Assembly (NCBI GenBank): GCA_028753945.1
Contig: JAPNXP010000008.1
Location: forward strand, 4,216,001-4,280,000
Direction: 5' to 3'
Length of the DNA stretch: 64,000 nt
Origin: Hexactinellida sp. DTS-2022
Lineage: Eukaryota > Porifera > Hexactinellida
In this document: positions 1 through 11,494 of the stretch, piece after piece
Layout: the number at the start of each line of letters is the position of its first letter
Position numbering within the stretch: the stretch's first letter is position 1
Notes under the pieces: model-generated
Database searches by the model: none
Seen by the model: the letters and a program-made list of their open reading frames with translations, nothing else
Told to the model about the DNA's origin: nothing
Position numbers and translations under genes: made by a program

Positions 1-1162
1 TGAATACTGTAAACGGAGTGCTGATTATTAATGGGAATATAAACCCAGATTGTTGAGAGCGAATACTACAGGCTATGTAGCTGATGGTGTATGCAAGCAA
101 TGCGAATATTATATTAACCGCTAGGACGGCTGAAAGCGTGCCTCCTAAATCGAATGCATTTCCAAGTTCCTCGAAAAATGTATCCATGTTACCCAAGTTG
201 TGTAATATAAAGATCACCGGTCCTATTATTAAGAAGGCAAAGAACCGAATTAGCGAGTACAGCAAGCCGCCCTTCCACCTGGCATTGGCCTGCACACATC
301 TATCCGGTTCTCTACCGGAATCCACGAATTTGAGGAGTAACGCTTCTCTCACAGTTGCGAGCGTGAGGTGCGGTTGTACTGTTAGATTCTGGATATTGGG
401 GCTCCATAGGAGAGATAGCATTAGCAGGCTTAGGATGAGAATTACGTAGGAAGAAATTTGCATACTTCTTTCACCGATAAGTTCTATTTGCAAATAATGC
501 CCAATAATTAGCATGATGGGTATTCCAACTAGGGCCGCTGTATGTATTGTAAACGACAAAAATAGCAAAATATTTTTCCCAATGCAAGGCCATGAGAGTT
601 TCATTCCGTCCTTAACTGTGTTTAAGGTTTGCAGCAGAATAGTTGCTGAGAAAGTCCCGGCCAGAATAAGCAGGAATATGTCCGGCTCAAGGTAGGGGCC
701 CGAGAAGAATAAAATCTCGCTAATGCAGAGTATTTCTAACAATGTCACCGTTAATCCTATTATCAGAGAGATCGCGTTTGGCCAGGGGTAGGTTATAGCG
801 TTCTTAGCGAAGGTCCCGACCAGGTAACAACGTACTGCATTGAATAGATTGGGCACCAGTACTATGAACATCAGCATTAGGAATCCCTTTACATTTTCTG
901 AGAATTGAACATTTCCATCGATTTTGTTGAGTAAAGAGACTGTCTTTGCAAGGGTTATTTGGTTGAGAACAAGACTCAGCAGCATCACCGAGAATAACAC
1001 AGTGGCTACGACCCACTTTAGCACAGTGTACACACGCGCTTGCAGCTCTGGCTGTTGTCTGTCGATATTCTCCGATTCATTGTCTTTCGGTTCTGGGAGT
1101 TTTTGCAGACTTTGTATGTCTGTTAGCAGCGTGTTCGTAATGCTTGTTGCTTCAAATGCCAT
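1..1162 (-). CDS. Chitin-synthase-like N-terminal multi-span region (partial)
   Basis: One open frame runs on the minus strand from ATG at 1162 to the window edge: 387 codons with no stop, so the gene continues beyond the window. After a polar N-terminus of about 45 residues there are several hydrophobic segments: WVVATVLFSVMLLSLVL, FLMLMFIVLVPNLF, ISLIIGLTVTLLEILCI, FLLILAGTFSATILL, ILLFLSFTIHTAALVGI and others. The order and wording (PNLFNAVR..., then ...ACSIRSQQSGFIFPL) resemble the membrane-embedded N-terminal part of metazoan chitin synthases, which precedes the GT2 catalytic domain at the plasma membrane. The catalytic motifs (EDD, QRRRW) lie outside the window, so the call rests on the N-terminal pattern only. 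Transcription diverges from the GALNT gene 461 bp away. An unrelated multi-pass protein cannot be excluded. Confidence 0.6.
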   Translation of the reverse strand, partial: MAFEATSITNTLLTDIQSLQKLPEPKDNESENIDRQQPELQARVYTVLKWVVATVLFSVMLLSLVLNQITLAKTVSLLNKIDGNVQFSENVKGFLMLMFIVLVPNLFNAVRCYLVGTFAKNAITYPWPNAISLIIGLTVTLLEILCISEILFFSGPYLEPDIFLLILAGTFSATILLQTLNTVKDGMKLSWPCIGKNILLFLSFTIHTAALVGIPIMLIIGHYLQIELIGERSMQISSYVILILSLLMLSLLWSPNIQNLTVQPHLTLATVREALLLKFVDSGREPDRCVQANARWKGGLLYSLIRFFAFLIIGPVIFILHNLGNMDTFFEELGNAFDLGGTLSAVLAVNIIFALLAYTISYIACSIRSQQSGFIFPLIISTPFTVF

Positions 1163-1623
1163 TTGAACACAAGAGTGTACTAGCTAATAATATACACTCT
1201 TATATATACTGTCTAAGTATCGAGTTATAGTTACTGTTAATAATAATAATTACTCAACATGCTCTGTAATGCTTGTTGTGACCATAAGCTCCAAGTTTGG
1301 GATTTTATGCAATTGTTAGGGAGTTTGACACACCTTTAGGTTAATAGTATTACTTTTTAACTTATACGTATGTACGGTAAACTAGATTAAAACTACTGTC
1401 ATATATATGTAAGATATATGTAAGATATATGTAAGAAATAATTTATTTAATGGTTTAGTAATTGACCCCCCCTCCCTCCAGTTTTTGAAGAGATATCGTA
1501 TATCGTTTAGAGATATGTGACTCTACATATTCTCATTAGTACACAGGCTAGGAAACTAGTTAACTTGTAACGATTATTCCATGCTAGTTCAATGCTTTAT
1601 CCTCACATACGTGACGCCTCGTT
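1163..1623. promoter_or_regulatory. Divergent intergenic region, chitin-synthase-like / GALNT
   Basis: This 461-bp AT-rich spacer lies between two divergent starts and must hold both promoters. Visible landmarks are TATA-rich runs near 1190-1210 and a short triple tandem of ATATATGTAAG at about 1401-1436. A C-rich run sits at 1467-1480. No specific factor site can be supported. Confidence 0.35.
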
Positions 1624-4405
1624 ATGAAGAAATTAGTTCGATTTTGCGTGTCTTGCATTATAATATCAATCGTACTCCTCACAACACTGATACTATGGCT
1701 GCTAATCCCATCGAGAGCTGACCCCTATCTGCATTTCCCAGATCAGACCCAGCAGGATAATTCACAGCACGAAGATTCCCCAGTAGATACCAACCCCTCA
1801 CTTGGTAACCTAATGTACTTCGATGAACAGAGTTACATAGCCGGGACGCTTATAAAGCCTGGAGAAGATCCTTATGCTAAGCATGCGTTTAACCAAGAGG
1901 CTTCTGATGCTATTCCTGCCGGCAGAGACATACCTGACTACAGACACGTGCAGTGTAGGATAAAGGCTTACGGCTCTCAGCTGCCCTCCACTGCTGTCAT
2001 TATCTGTTTCCATAACGAGGCTCGCTCCACTCTCCTGAGGACTGTGGTCAGCGTTCTAGACCGCAGCCCTCCTGAGCTAATTAGAGAGATTATACTGGTA
2101 GATGACTTCTCGGACGATAGTGAAACTGGAAGGTAATTATACTATGTCTATTTAATTATCTTTAATTTATTAGCAATTTGTTTTCATTTTGCTAAGTTAT
2201 TTATTGATCTCTTTATTTAGATTTATTTATCCATTTGTTTAATTATTTATTTATCTTTTGTTTAGTTAGTTAGTTATCAATTTGTTTATTTACCCATCAA
2301 TCTATTTAGTATTTATCAATTTGTTTATTTACCCATCAATTTATATATGTATTTATTTATCAATTTATTTACTATGTATCAATCTATTTATGTACTATGT
2401 ATCTCCATTATTTCACCTTGGTTAATATATGTAGTTTACTGGTATCTATTCCCAAAGTGCGGCTAATCCGAACTGAGAAGCGGGAGGGCTTGGTGCGGGC
2501 CCGCGTTATGGGCGCCACCGCCGCCACTGCGCCCGTGCTCACATTCCTGGACAGCCACTGCGAGTGCAGTCCCGGCTGGCTGCAGCCGCTCCTGGCGAGG
2601 GTTGTGGAGAAAAGGAATGTTGTCGTCTCTCCCGTTATCGATATAATAAGCATGGATGACTTCAAGTGAGTTTCCTACCTCTCTCAGTTTGTACGTACAT
2701 GGGTTTTCTATTAGTATACTAATAATTATATTTTATTTGTACTTCTATCTACGTACAGTGATGAACTAATTGGTTATAAATTGCAAATGATAGATGAGTT
2801 AATCTCAAATTAGAGACATCCCTCTTGATAGTGTAATTAATGCGTGGAGGATTTGCTGTTATTCTAGTTGGAGTTTGTCATAAGGATTATTCCAAATTAT
2901 TAACTAATGAGATTGTGCTATAACTAATTCTAATAATAGAATACTTCTCTTCCTCTGTCAGAATAACAATATATTATTGCGCTATTACTCTGCAGATACA
3001 TCTCCGCCTCTTCTGAGCTTAAGGGGGGGTTCGACTGGAACCTGCACTTCAAGTGGGACGCGCTAACCGAGAGGGACAAGAAGCAGCGCTTCTCCTCCTC
3101 GGACCCGATCTCCACTCCGATGATAGCCGGCGGTCTCTTCTCAGTGGACACCAGCTACTTCTCTGAGATCGGGGCCTACGACACCAAGATGGACATATGG
3201 GGAGGCGAGAACTTCGAGATATCATTTCGCGTCTGGCAGTGCCACGGGGCGGTGGAGATCCTCCCCTGCTCGCGCGTGGGGCACGTGTTCAGGAAGAAAC
3301 ATCCGTATTCCTTCCCGGACGGAAACGGTGCCACCTACACCAAGAACACCAAGAGAACAGCCGAGGTATGGATGGACGGGTTAGTTAAGCTAACATTGTA
3401 CACTAACAGGCCAAATGTATGCGAACAACAACAATAGTATTCTTATATTCAAGCTTCTATCAGCATAATAAATGGCATGGAATTATAATATTTTTTAATT
3501 TCTAACTATAGTAAGATATTTATAGTCATTTCAGAGTTTAAACAGCCGTTAATAAGCTATCAGACGAATATTGTGTCTGCATTAAAAAGCCTGTTGTTCA
3601 CATACTTATGCTGGTTAGTGCACTATAGCATATCTATAACTGCTTATCGCTATACAGATACAAAGAGTACTATTACGCCGCGAGACCCGGGGCCCGGAAG
3701 TTCGCAGCTGGAGACCTGACGGAGCGTAAGCAGCTGAGACAGGACCTGAAGTGCAAATCCTTTCAGTGGTACCTGGAGAATGTGTATCCGGAGATGCTCC
3801 CCTCCAGCGACCAGAAGATAGGCAGCATCAAGAATAACGGTACAGTAATCCTCTCTCAGTACCAACACGTTAATTCATATGGAATTCCGGTTAATATGAA
3901 TACTATTTCAGACCTTTCAAAGCCTTTTCAATACAAATTATATTTGGTTAATACTATCATATTGATTAATTCGGTCCCCTGGTGTTCGTACTAACGAGAT
4001 TATACACTAGTTTAAGTGCGGTATATTACATAGTGCTTATACACTGTTTCCACAGATAACTACTGCCTGGATACGCTAGGCCACACCAGCCACGGGTCCG
4101 TGGTGGGACTGTACCCTTGTCACGGAGAGGGCGGCAATCAGAACTGGATGACAAGCGACAAACACGAGATTAAGAACGAGAACGCGTGTCTCTGTGCTGA
4201 CGGGACCTTCACAAACCTGCTACAGACCTTCTGTTCCTTTCGCTCTGAGTGCCAGTGGGATATGACCGGAAGAGCTGTCAAGCTGCTTAACGGGGACAAG
4301 TGCTTTTCTCGGTCTCAGGACAATTCCTTCGTGATTTTAGAAACGTGTCAGGACACCCCTGGACAGCACTGGGAGTTCTCCTCCCTCTCTGTCATCGCGC
4401 CGTGA
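1624..4405 (+). CDS. GALNT: Polypeptide N-acetylgalactosaminyltransferase (5 exons)
   Basis: This Golgi enzyme starts mucin-type O-glycosylation by moving GalNAc from UDP-GalNAc to Ser/Thr. Exons are 1624-2132, 2435-2665, 2996-3379, 3658-3839 and 4056-4405, all with GT-AG borders and matching phases, giving 551 aa. The protein has a short cytoplasmic tail and one signal-anchor helix at about residues 8-28. The GT2 domain follows, with VDDFSD, the metal-binding DSH at 209-211, [20 protein letters not shown] and [11 protein letters not shown]-terminal ricin-type lectin domain has paired cysteines ([25 protein letters not shown]). The loop between DDFSD and KVRLIRT is a little shorter than usual; no extra exon is visible in the 302-bp intron 1, which is made of TTTATTTAYC-type simple repeats. 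Intron 4 is filled by a TIR element. The paralog within the GALNT family cannot be assigned. Confidence 0.93.
3843..4007. mobile_element. pogo-type TIR element (MITE) filling GALNT intron 4
   Basis: The element starts with CAGTAATCCTC directly after the donor G|GTA, so its TA target site overlaps the splice donor. The right end is GTACTAACGAGATTATACACT, the degraded inverse of the TIR. The interior (CCGGTTAATATGAATACTA, CGGTCCCCTGGTGTTCGTA) matches the elements at 46298 and 52813. It has no coding capacity. Confidence 0.6.
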
Positions 4406-4594
4406 GCCATTCTCTTATGCTGTCTAATAGCTTATGCGTATGGGCACCTGTGTATTCTGATGTATATTTGTGGATTATTTTCTGCACTAATATACCGCAT
4501 TAATTAATCGTAAAATATTTACTAATTCGAACTTGTTGTATTTCACTTGAATGCCAGTTCCATTTAGCGAATAACATATTTGGAATTATAACCA

Positions 4595-7500
4595 ATGGAT
4601 GGGGATCGCAGCTCCCGTATGAGTCCTTACAACACAGTTATGAACTCAGAACCGAAGTTATCTGTTCGCGATAACATCTCTCTCCCTGCTGCCAGCGCTA
4701 ACGACAGCTCAGCTATCAACTGCAGCGCTAAGCTAAGCGGCATTCCTCTAGTGAGCAACCCCTACTCGGAGATACAGGTTAGCTAGCATTGTAATGGTAT
4801 TAAGCAATTCCATTGTTTCATTATCCGTCTATCTAGCCACATATAAATCCCAATATTTATATAGGCGATTAAGTCCTAGTGAAATATGTGAAAACTACAT
4901 TAGCCTGAACCAACAGATGTAAATACGTACATGCAGAGGCGTAGCCAGGTTGCTACGCCTCTGCGTACATGGTAAATCGATATAACTGTCTATAAACGAG
5001 ACTAATGCATAGAATAGTGTATTCGGTTTCAATTACATTTGCTTATTTCCACAGGTGCTCACTTCTCCCCCGGAACAGCGACCCGCCCACTTACCGGCCC
5101 CCATCCCTGTCCCCCCCATCCCCAGCAGGAACATGTCCACAGACCAGTTCCTGTCTCTCCTCAATCAGCTGATCACCTCCCAGGAGCCAGCTGTCCCGGA
5201 GCTCTCCTCTCCGCTCCCCGTCCCTCCGGAGCCGAGCGAGACTCTCCCGCTCCCGCCCGCTCAGAGCCAGAGCTTCAGACTCAACAGAGACTACAGCATA
5301 GAGCCGATAGCTGGGACCATGGACGACATGCACACATTGCCCTATAGAAGGGATAGCGAGGAGAAGAGAGCTTCTCTGTCAAAATCATTTTCGGTTCCCT
5401 CTCTCTTGAACTTGTCTTCTTACCCTACTCACACCCTGGATACCAAATCGAGATACGAGTCAGCTGATCCCTCCCTCGCCCCCACTGAGCCTCCCAAGCT
5501 GGTGTGCGGACCGCAGACCGCAGAGCAGCTGCCCCCCGGAGTGCGGCAGCCTCTGGCCCACTCTCTCGTCCCTCCCGTATACAGCGAGCCACAGCAGCCA
5601 GACCCTGTAAATACTATAGTAGAACCTCGGAAAGTGAACACCTGGGGACCAGCCAAAATGTTTATTTTTGAGAGGTGTTCACTTTTCATGATTTATCATA
5701 ACGTGTGTGTAAAGCAATGTCAAAATTTTTGGACCGAGAAAAGGTGTTCATATTTTGGAGTTATTCATTTCTTGAAGGTGTTCACTTTTGGAGGTTTTAC
5801 TGTATATTGATACTACACTATACTGTACTGTCTATTCTATTCTTATTTGCTCCCAAAGGCTATAAAGGAGTCGGCTCATTATGTTCCCTCCCCTTCCCAA
5901 CCTGCCCTCTACACACTGCCAGCCAGCAGCTCTGCCACATTCCATCAGAAGCCGTCTGCACAGCTCCCAGAGACGGAGAGCAGCAGGGACCTGCTGGGAC
6001 AGCTGGAGCTGCTGCGGAAGCGCGAGCAGATGCTGCAGACCGCAAAGTCACAGCTGGAGGAGAAGTGCGCCGCGCTACTCGATAGAGTGGATACCATGGA
6101 GACCAAAGAGCATGTAAGGAGTGCCCCTGGAGTTATAATTACAGTCGACTCCGCTTAATAGAGTCACCTCGGGACCAGGTCGCTTTGACCCGATTAAGCG
6201 GAGAAATATATTACCGAAAATATTTTAAGCCAAAATGTAATTCCGTCCTATAAATCCTATGAAATTTTTACCCAATTAAGCAGTGAAATCTATTAACCGG
6301 TGGCTCTATTAAGCGGAGTTATAATTAATTGTATGTTGCCCCTCTTATCGCTGTATTAGAGACTTGAGCACGAACTGGGCAGCTTGGTTCGCATCAGGAG
6401 CGAGCAGGAGCAGAAGAACAGTCAGCTGGAGCAGTACAACCAGCTGCTTATGCAACAGCTGGAGAACTCCCGACAGCACGTCACTCAGCTGGACAGACGC
6501 GTGGAGGGTCTGGTGCAGCAGTGCAGACTCAAGGAGGAGGCTAATTCTCAGAACAGCGAGCTCTACCAGAAGCTGGAGGCTGCCGACAAGATGATCAATG
6601 TGTTCCAGGTAGAGCCGAGTTATAATTACAATTACATATTATGGAGCAAGTACAGTAGAACTCGGTTATAACGTACCCCTTGGGAAAGGAAAATAACTAC
6701 GTATTATCCCAGTGTATGTAGTAACTAAGTTTACCCTACATATAAATACATACTGCTTATAAACTTGTTTAAATTAAATTTGTAACCGGTTTTTCCTAAC
6801 CAATTCTTTGCATGGAAATAAAGTAAGAAATATCCGATAGTTTGAATAAACCCATTGAAAATATAACAAAATTGGAATTTCTTTCAGATCTAGAATAATA
6901 GTTAGTTAGAAAAAAACAATTTGTTCGAAAAAGAGGTTTCGACTGACGTACTAAGCCGAAGGACGTACTAACCCCGGTACTTTATAACGGGGTTCCACTG
7001 TATAATTACTGTTTGTTAGGAGAGACTGGACTCCTCGCGTCTGCAGCTGTCCCAGCAAGAAGCGCTCATAAACAGCCTGGACACGCGGGCCCGGGCCGCG
7101 GAGTCTGCGCTGGTGCAGTGCCAGCAGGAGGCCGGGTCTCTCGGCAAGGAGCGACTGAGAGAGAAGGAGCGCTACACACAGGAGCTGCAGCGCGTGCAGA
7201 CAGAGCTGCAGGCAGACAAACAGCGACGGGAGCAGGAGATGGCGCGTGTGAGGAACCAGCTCGTACAGGTGGTGTTATTCGTATGTCTTGTTACCTCTGA
7301 CCTGAGAGTATACTGTAGTATAGTCAGGTCTGCTTATTGTGAACCATTTTTCGTCTGCTTAATATTAAAACTTTCTATTATGAACAAGCCCTATGGTTCC
7401 AATTTAACAAATTACATAGAGTTTATATTTAGTTGAGTTCTCTTATTAAGTTTTTCTACTATGAACACAATTATGGCCCCTTGGATGCTCATAATAAACT

Positions 7501-9086
7501 AATCTTATTGTATTTCAGGAAAATGAGAAGTTCAAAGAGGAGTACAACAGGCTGAGAGAGGAGTATGACAATCAGAAGAATAAGTTCGATCGCTTGCTAG
7601 AAGAGTTCCGGCTGACACAGACAGAATTGGAACGCAAACAAAACTTCATTTCTGAGTTAGAACTTGAGTCCCGAGACAGACAGAGCGAGCTGGGTAACCT
7701 CAAGGCTACCGTCAGCAAGTACGAGTCTATGGAGGATAACTATAAGCGTACTTTGATGCGCAAAGAGGAAGACATACGACATCTGCAGCATACCAACAAC
7801 AGGTAAATATACGTAGTGGATACCAATAGTCTATACACATGTATGCAAGTGAATACGGTTATTACGAATACCGGATGATACGAACAAATTTGGGCGGTCC
7901 CCTGTTGTTCGTATTCGAAAATCTACTGAATTCTTATTTTTCATAAGAATTACATTTCTATCCTTGCATTTTGTTATATGTATTTTCTTATCATAGACTC
8001 CACAATCTGGGTTCACTGCAGACTACATTCCAGGGTCAATCAGACGTTTCTAAGTTCCAATACGCCCCTGCCTCTCCCCAGCTGGACTCCCCCTCCTATC
8101 GCTCGGCTGTCCCTCCCTCCTCCGGATACCCGCGGCACTGGGACCCGTCTCCGGAGATTCCGCGAGAATTGAGATCCAGCTCTTCCCTAGCGGACCCCAT
8201 CTCCTCTCGTACAACTGCCCCCTCTCATGTCTGGCCTTCCGACTCGGATAGCGAGTACCCCGAGGCTCTGTTGAGACCTCCTGTCAGGGGCTACGATGCC
8301 GCTAGGACGCAGCACTCTTCTCACAGTGAGCTATGCTTATCACTGCTGTTAGTGCATTAGTTAACTGTTGTTGTTGTTGTAGAAGATAAACTGAACTGCT
8401 CGTTTGACCTCTCATACCCGAAGGACAGTTTGCCCGCTCAGCACGAGCGCGCTAAGGCCGCAGCGCCGCACTCGGAGCCGCGTAAGAGGATGGCCTGGAT
8501 AACCGAGGAGCCGGATACAGGGACAAGCAGCGGCATTTCCGATGAGGAGAAGTACAAAATGCTACTCGCACTGGATCAGAACAACTTCAATAAGCAACAG
8601 GTTTAACTAGTATAGTATTTTTGCATAATAGCAAGTAGCATTTTTATAAGAAATTTGCTTTGCTATTAGAGGAACATAACTATAAACATTAAATGCTCGC
8701 ATGGGGACTAAAAATAGTTTGCTAATAGAGCAATATAATATATTGCGATTAGGCGAACACTACTGTATATTATATTAGTAATTATTATAGCTGTTGAATC
8801 TCCTTCCTTATAGGCTTATAAAGGGCCTAGATCGAGTTCCTATGCCAAGCCAGAAAAGCCTTCCTACACCATCTGTCTGGATAAGGTGTCTGAGGTAGAG
8901 GAGATGTATGACAGTCTCCAGAGCGAGAGACAGCTGCTGGAGTCGAGTCTGAACAGAGGGTCCAGTCGGGCCAGTCGCCAGTCCAGACAGAAGAGAGAGG
9001 ACATTGAGTCTCGTCTGGAGGAGGTCATGAAGGAGCTGGGGTCTTATAGAATGAAGCTACGCGTGTTGGGCATACTCAAGACGTGA
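4595..9086 (+). CDS. Centrosomal-type coiled-coil protein, possibly MPHOSPH9-like (9 exons)
   Basis: Nine exons join in frame: 4595-4777, 5055-5606, 5859-6113, 6360-6608, 7020-7268, 7519-7802, 7997-8325, 8383-8600 and 8814-9086, giving 863 aa. The N-terminal third is Pro/Ser-rich and disordered (PIPVPPIPSR, PLPVPPEPSE). From exon 3 to exon 6 there is a long parallel-type coiled coil (LLGQLELLRKREQMLQTAK, LEQYNQLLMQQLENSRQ, KERLREKERYTQELQRVQ). Then comes a Pro/Ser linker and a final helical block of about 55 residues ending SRLEEVMKELGSYRMKLRVLG. That last block resembles the C-terminus of MPHOSPH9, a centriole protein, but I recognise it only weakly. Introns 1-6 all carry inverted-repeat elements or pieces of them; intron 7 is only 57 bp. 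Other centrosomal coiled-coil families are possible. Confidence 0.75.
4935..4966. repeat. GC-rich hairpin in intron 1 of the coiled-coil gene
   Basis: GCAGAGGCGTAGC and its exact reverse complement GCTACGCCTCTGC form a 13-bp stem with a 6-nt loop. It stands out from AT-rich surroundings. The wording GAGGCGTAGCCAGG is typical of TIR ends of several DNA transposons, so this looks like two TIRs with almost nothing between them. Confidence 0.6.
5617..5802. mobile_element. TIR element (MITE) in intron 2 of the coiled-coil gene
   Basis: The left end AGTAGAACCTCGGAAAGTG and right end CACTTTTGGAGGTTTTACT are inverted copies with a few mismatches, and GTGAACACCT continues the left arm. TA flanks the right end. 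It is about 186 bp and non-coding, and takes up most of the 252-bp intron. Confidence 0.7.
6142..6322. mobile_element. TIR element (MITE) in intron 3 of the coiled-coil gene
   Basis: The left end CAGTCGACTCCGCTTAATAG is mirrored by CTCTATTAAGCGGAGTTAT on the right. TA precedes the left end. A shortened relative with the same interior (CCGATTAAGCGGAGAAAT, ACCGGTGGCTCTATTAAGCG) lies at 9958-10048. Confidence 0.72.
6653..7000. mobile_element. TIR element (MITE, about 348 bp) in intron 4 of the coiled-coil gene
   Basis: It runs from CAGTAGAACTCGGTTATAAC to TTATAACGGGGTTCCACTG with TA on both sides, the target duplication typical of Tc1/mariner/pogo elements. The TIR wording is pogo/Tigger-like. 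It has no open frame. Shorter relatives lie at 10782-10928 and 14850. Confidence 0.78.
7322..7500. mobile_element. TIR element copy 1 (GTCAGGTCTGCTTATTGTGA family) in intron 5
   Basis: This repeat is shared with SPS2 intron 4 (15602-15795): both have TCAGGTCTGCTTATTGTGAA, then TTTTTCGTCTGCTTAATAT, CTATGAACAAGCCCTATGGT and ACATAGAGTTT in the same order. Copy 2 keeps the full right TIR (AAGAACCTGACTG); this copy has a weaker right end at ATGCTCATAATAAAC. Confidence 0.7.
7849..7930. repeat. TIR-element fragment in intron 6 of the coiled-coil gene
   Basis: It contains CGGTTATTACGAATACCGGA and GCGGTCCCCTGTTGTTCGTA, the right-hand part of the element family seen complete at 52056-52208 and 46298-46470. 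The left TIR is missing. Confidence 0.55.
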
Positions 9087-9348
9087 AACTCCTTACACTT
9101 ACTATTCTAACTTTAATCACACAAATCTAGCAAATGATCCAGTTACTATCATACTAATCTTATCTACTGATAGCTTATCCCTGCTTTGCGTGATCATGCA
9201 GTACATATATCCCAGATACTCTAATGGTTGTATTTTGGAGACAATTTAATATTTTCGGTTACTCTACTACTTGAAAGATACATTGGACTGGTTTATTGAT
9301 AAATTGCTTATATTATTATGCATTCTTATAATTAGTATTACAGCCCTT

Positions 9349-11234
9349 ATGCTGCGTTCTATCTGTCAGTACGCAGCTCGCTGTACCTACAGCACATCTC
9401 CACTCCAACAAGCGCCCAAGATACCCAGTGCCGGAATAACCCCCAAAGAGTTCTCATTGGATTACGAGCATCATGTCCGTGTTAGAGAGAAGCACTTGAG
9501 CCCAGCCATATTCTCCCACTTCAGCAAGCCGCTGCTCATAACTCAGGGCTACAAACAGTACCTATGGGACCACACTGGCAAACAGTACATAGACCTAACT
9601 TCCTCAATCGTGACTATTAGCGTGGGACACTGCCACCCTCTCGTGACATCACACCTTAAGGAAGCAGTGGACACCCTATGGCACTGCACGAATATGCATA
9701 TACACCCCAACATGACTCGTCTGCTGGAGAAACTCACTAGCAAGCTACCGGAGCATCTGGACACCGTGTATCTAGTTAGTAGCGGGAGCGAGGCTAACGA
9801 GATGGCCATATCTCTGGCCAGACTGTACACCGGCGCATGGGACTTCCTGAGTCTTAAGAACGCCTACCACGGCATCACCAATACTACCATAGGACTGTTG
9901 AATATGGGGGCATGGAAACCACAGGTTAGTAATTATTACTTGTGTTCACTTTATGTACAGTCGAAACAGCCTATAAATCCTGTGAAATCTTGACCCGATT
10001 AAGCGGAGAAATCTATTAACCGGTGGCTCTATTAAGCGAGTTGACTGTATTTATACTTGTGTTTATTTTCTGTATTTATGCTTGTGTTTGCTTTCTGTAT
10101 TCATCCTTGTGTTTGCAGATGCCTAGTGGCTTCGGGATACACAGCACTATGAACCCAGATGTGTTCAAAGGGATGTGGGGCGGCAACAAGTGTCGAGACG
10201 GGCCAGCTCAAACGATCAGAGAGTGCAACTGCGCCGAGGGAGCTTGTATGGCCACTGAGAACTATCTGGGGGTCCTGAGCGATATATTCAAACACTCGCT
10301 ACCAAAGCGGGTCGCTGGAATGGTGATAGAGCCGATACAAGGGGCGGGCGGGGGTGTACACATCCCTAAGGGGTACATGAAGGGTGCTTTTGAGATGGTG
10401 AGAGAGAGAGGAGGGCTGTGTATATCTGATGAGGTGCAAACTGGGTTCGGTAGACTAGGCTCTCATTACTGGGGCTACGAGTACCATGGAGTTATTCCGG
10501 ATATTGTTGTCACTGCCAAAGGTATGGGGAGCGGATTCCCGATAGCAGCAGTCATCACTACGAAGGAGATTGCCAGCTGTCTGGCCAGAACAATGCACTT
10601 CAATACTTTCGGTGGAAACGCGCTTTCTTGCGCTGTGGGTGTTGCCACCATTGACGCTATCGATTCTGAGAATATGCAGGCGAATGTTAGAGACGTGGGA
10701 GACTATTTGTTGAAAGGCCTTCTTAAGCTGAGGGACAAGTGAGTAGCTTTTGGTGTTGGCATTATTCCGCTTTCTGTAATACAGTAGAACTCGTTATAAC
10801 GCACCACTCAGGAATGGAAATAAGTATTATCCGAGTGTATGTACTAACCGAGTTTACCTACATAGAATGCATACTGATTTATAACCTTAGTTAAAATAAC
10901 CCAGGTACGTTATAACTGAGTTCTACTGTAACATTTCCAAATGTATAATATTTCTGTTGTCTGTAGATATGAGTTCGTGGGAGATGTCCGGGGGATTGGG
11001 TTTATGGATTCTCTCGAACTGGTTACCGACAAGAAATCTAGAAATACGTTTCCTGCTAACGACTTGGTTAAGATATTGGAGGACTGTCGTGATATGGGAG
11101 TGTTGGTGGCAAAGGGAGGTTTGTACGGAGCCCTGAGAATTAAACCTCCCTTCACTACTACTATGAAGGATATGGAGTTTGTATTGGAGGTTTTCGATGT
11201 GGCTTTCAACAATCATTTGCAGAGAAAGAAGTAA
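9349..11234 (+). CDS. AGXT2: Alanine-glyoxylate aminotransferase 2, mitochondrial (3 exons)
   Basis: This is a PLP-dependent class III aminotransferase of the mitochondrial matrix that transfers the amino group from alanine (and beta-aminoisobutyrate or dimethylarginine) to glyoxylate or pyruvate. Exons are 9349-9924, 10119-10738 and 10967-11234, giving 487 aa. I chose ATG 9349 because it begins MLRSICQYAARC, an Arg-containing presequence without acidic residues; the frame is open upstream but only a TTG codon precedes. Diagnostic parts are SSGSEANEMA (cofactor phosphate site), CISDEVQTGFGR with Asp296, and VVTAKGMGSGFP with the Schiff-base Lys326, then FGGNALSCAVG. Length is normal for AGXT2. 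Both introns carry TIR elements. Confidence 0.92.
9958..10048. mobile_element. Shortened TIR element in AGXT2 intron 1
   Basis: It begins CAGTCGAAACAGCC and ends GCGAGTTGACTG, with TA on both sides. The interior matches the right half of the element at 6142-6322, so it is an internally deleted copy. Confidence 0.68.
10782..10928. mobile_element. TIR element (MITE, about 147 bp) in AGXT2 intron 2
   Basis: It has ends CAGTAGAACTCGTTATAACG and TATAACTGAGTTCTACTG, with TA at both flanks. It shares GGAAATAAGTATTATCCGAG-type interior sequence with 6653-7000 and is a shorter member of that family. Confidence 0.75.
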
Positions 11235-11494
11235 TGATTTATACCTTTCGTCGTATTAGGTAAAACTCTGTTTATTTATTTATTGATTTACATTTTTTTA
11301 ATTTCATAATTTCTCGGAATCAATTTACTAACGCTTTATTCAGAAATGTACATTGTTAGTACGTATATGTTTTGTTTTACTGTACATCTAGCTACGTATA
11401 TTAAACTTCAGTAATCAGTGATCCCTTGTTGTTTTATAAGCTCATCTAAATCCATACAATTGACGATATAACATTGTGTGAATTAGTTTAATTA

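Noticed and set aside
9271-9348. Upstream extension of AGXT2
   Set aside because: The frame is open but starts with TTG; ATG 9349 gives a proper mitochondrial presequence.
10910-11216. Two minus-strand frames of about 100 codons
   Set aside because: Antisense shadows of AGXT2 exon 3.
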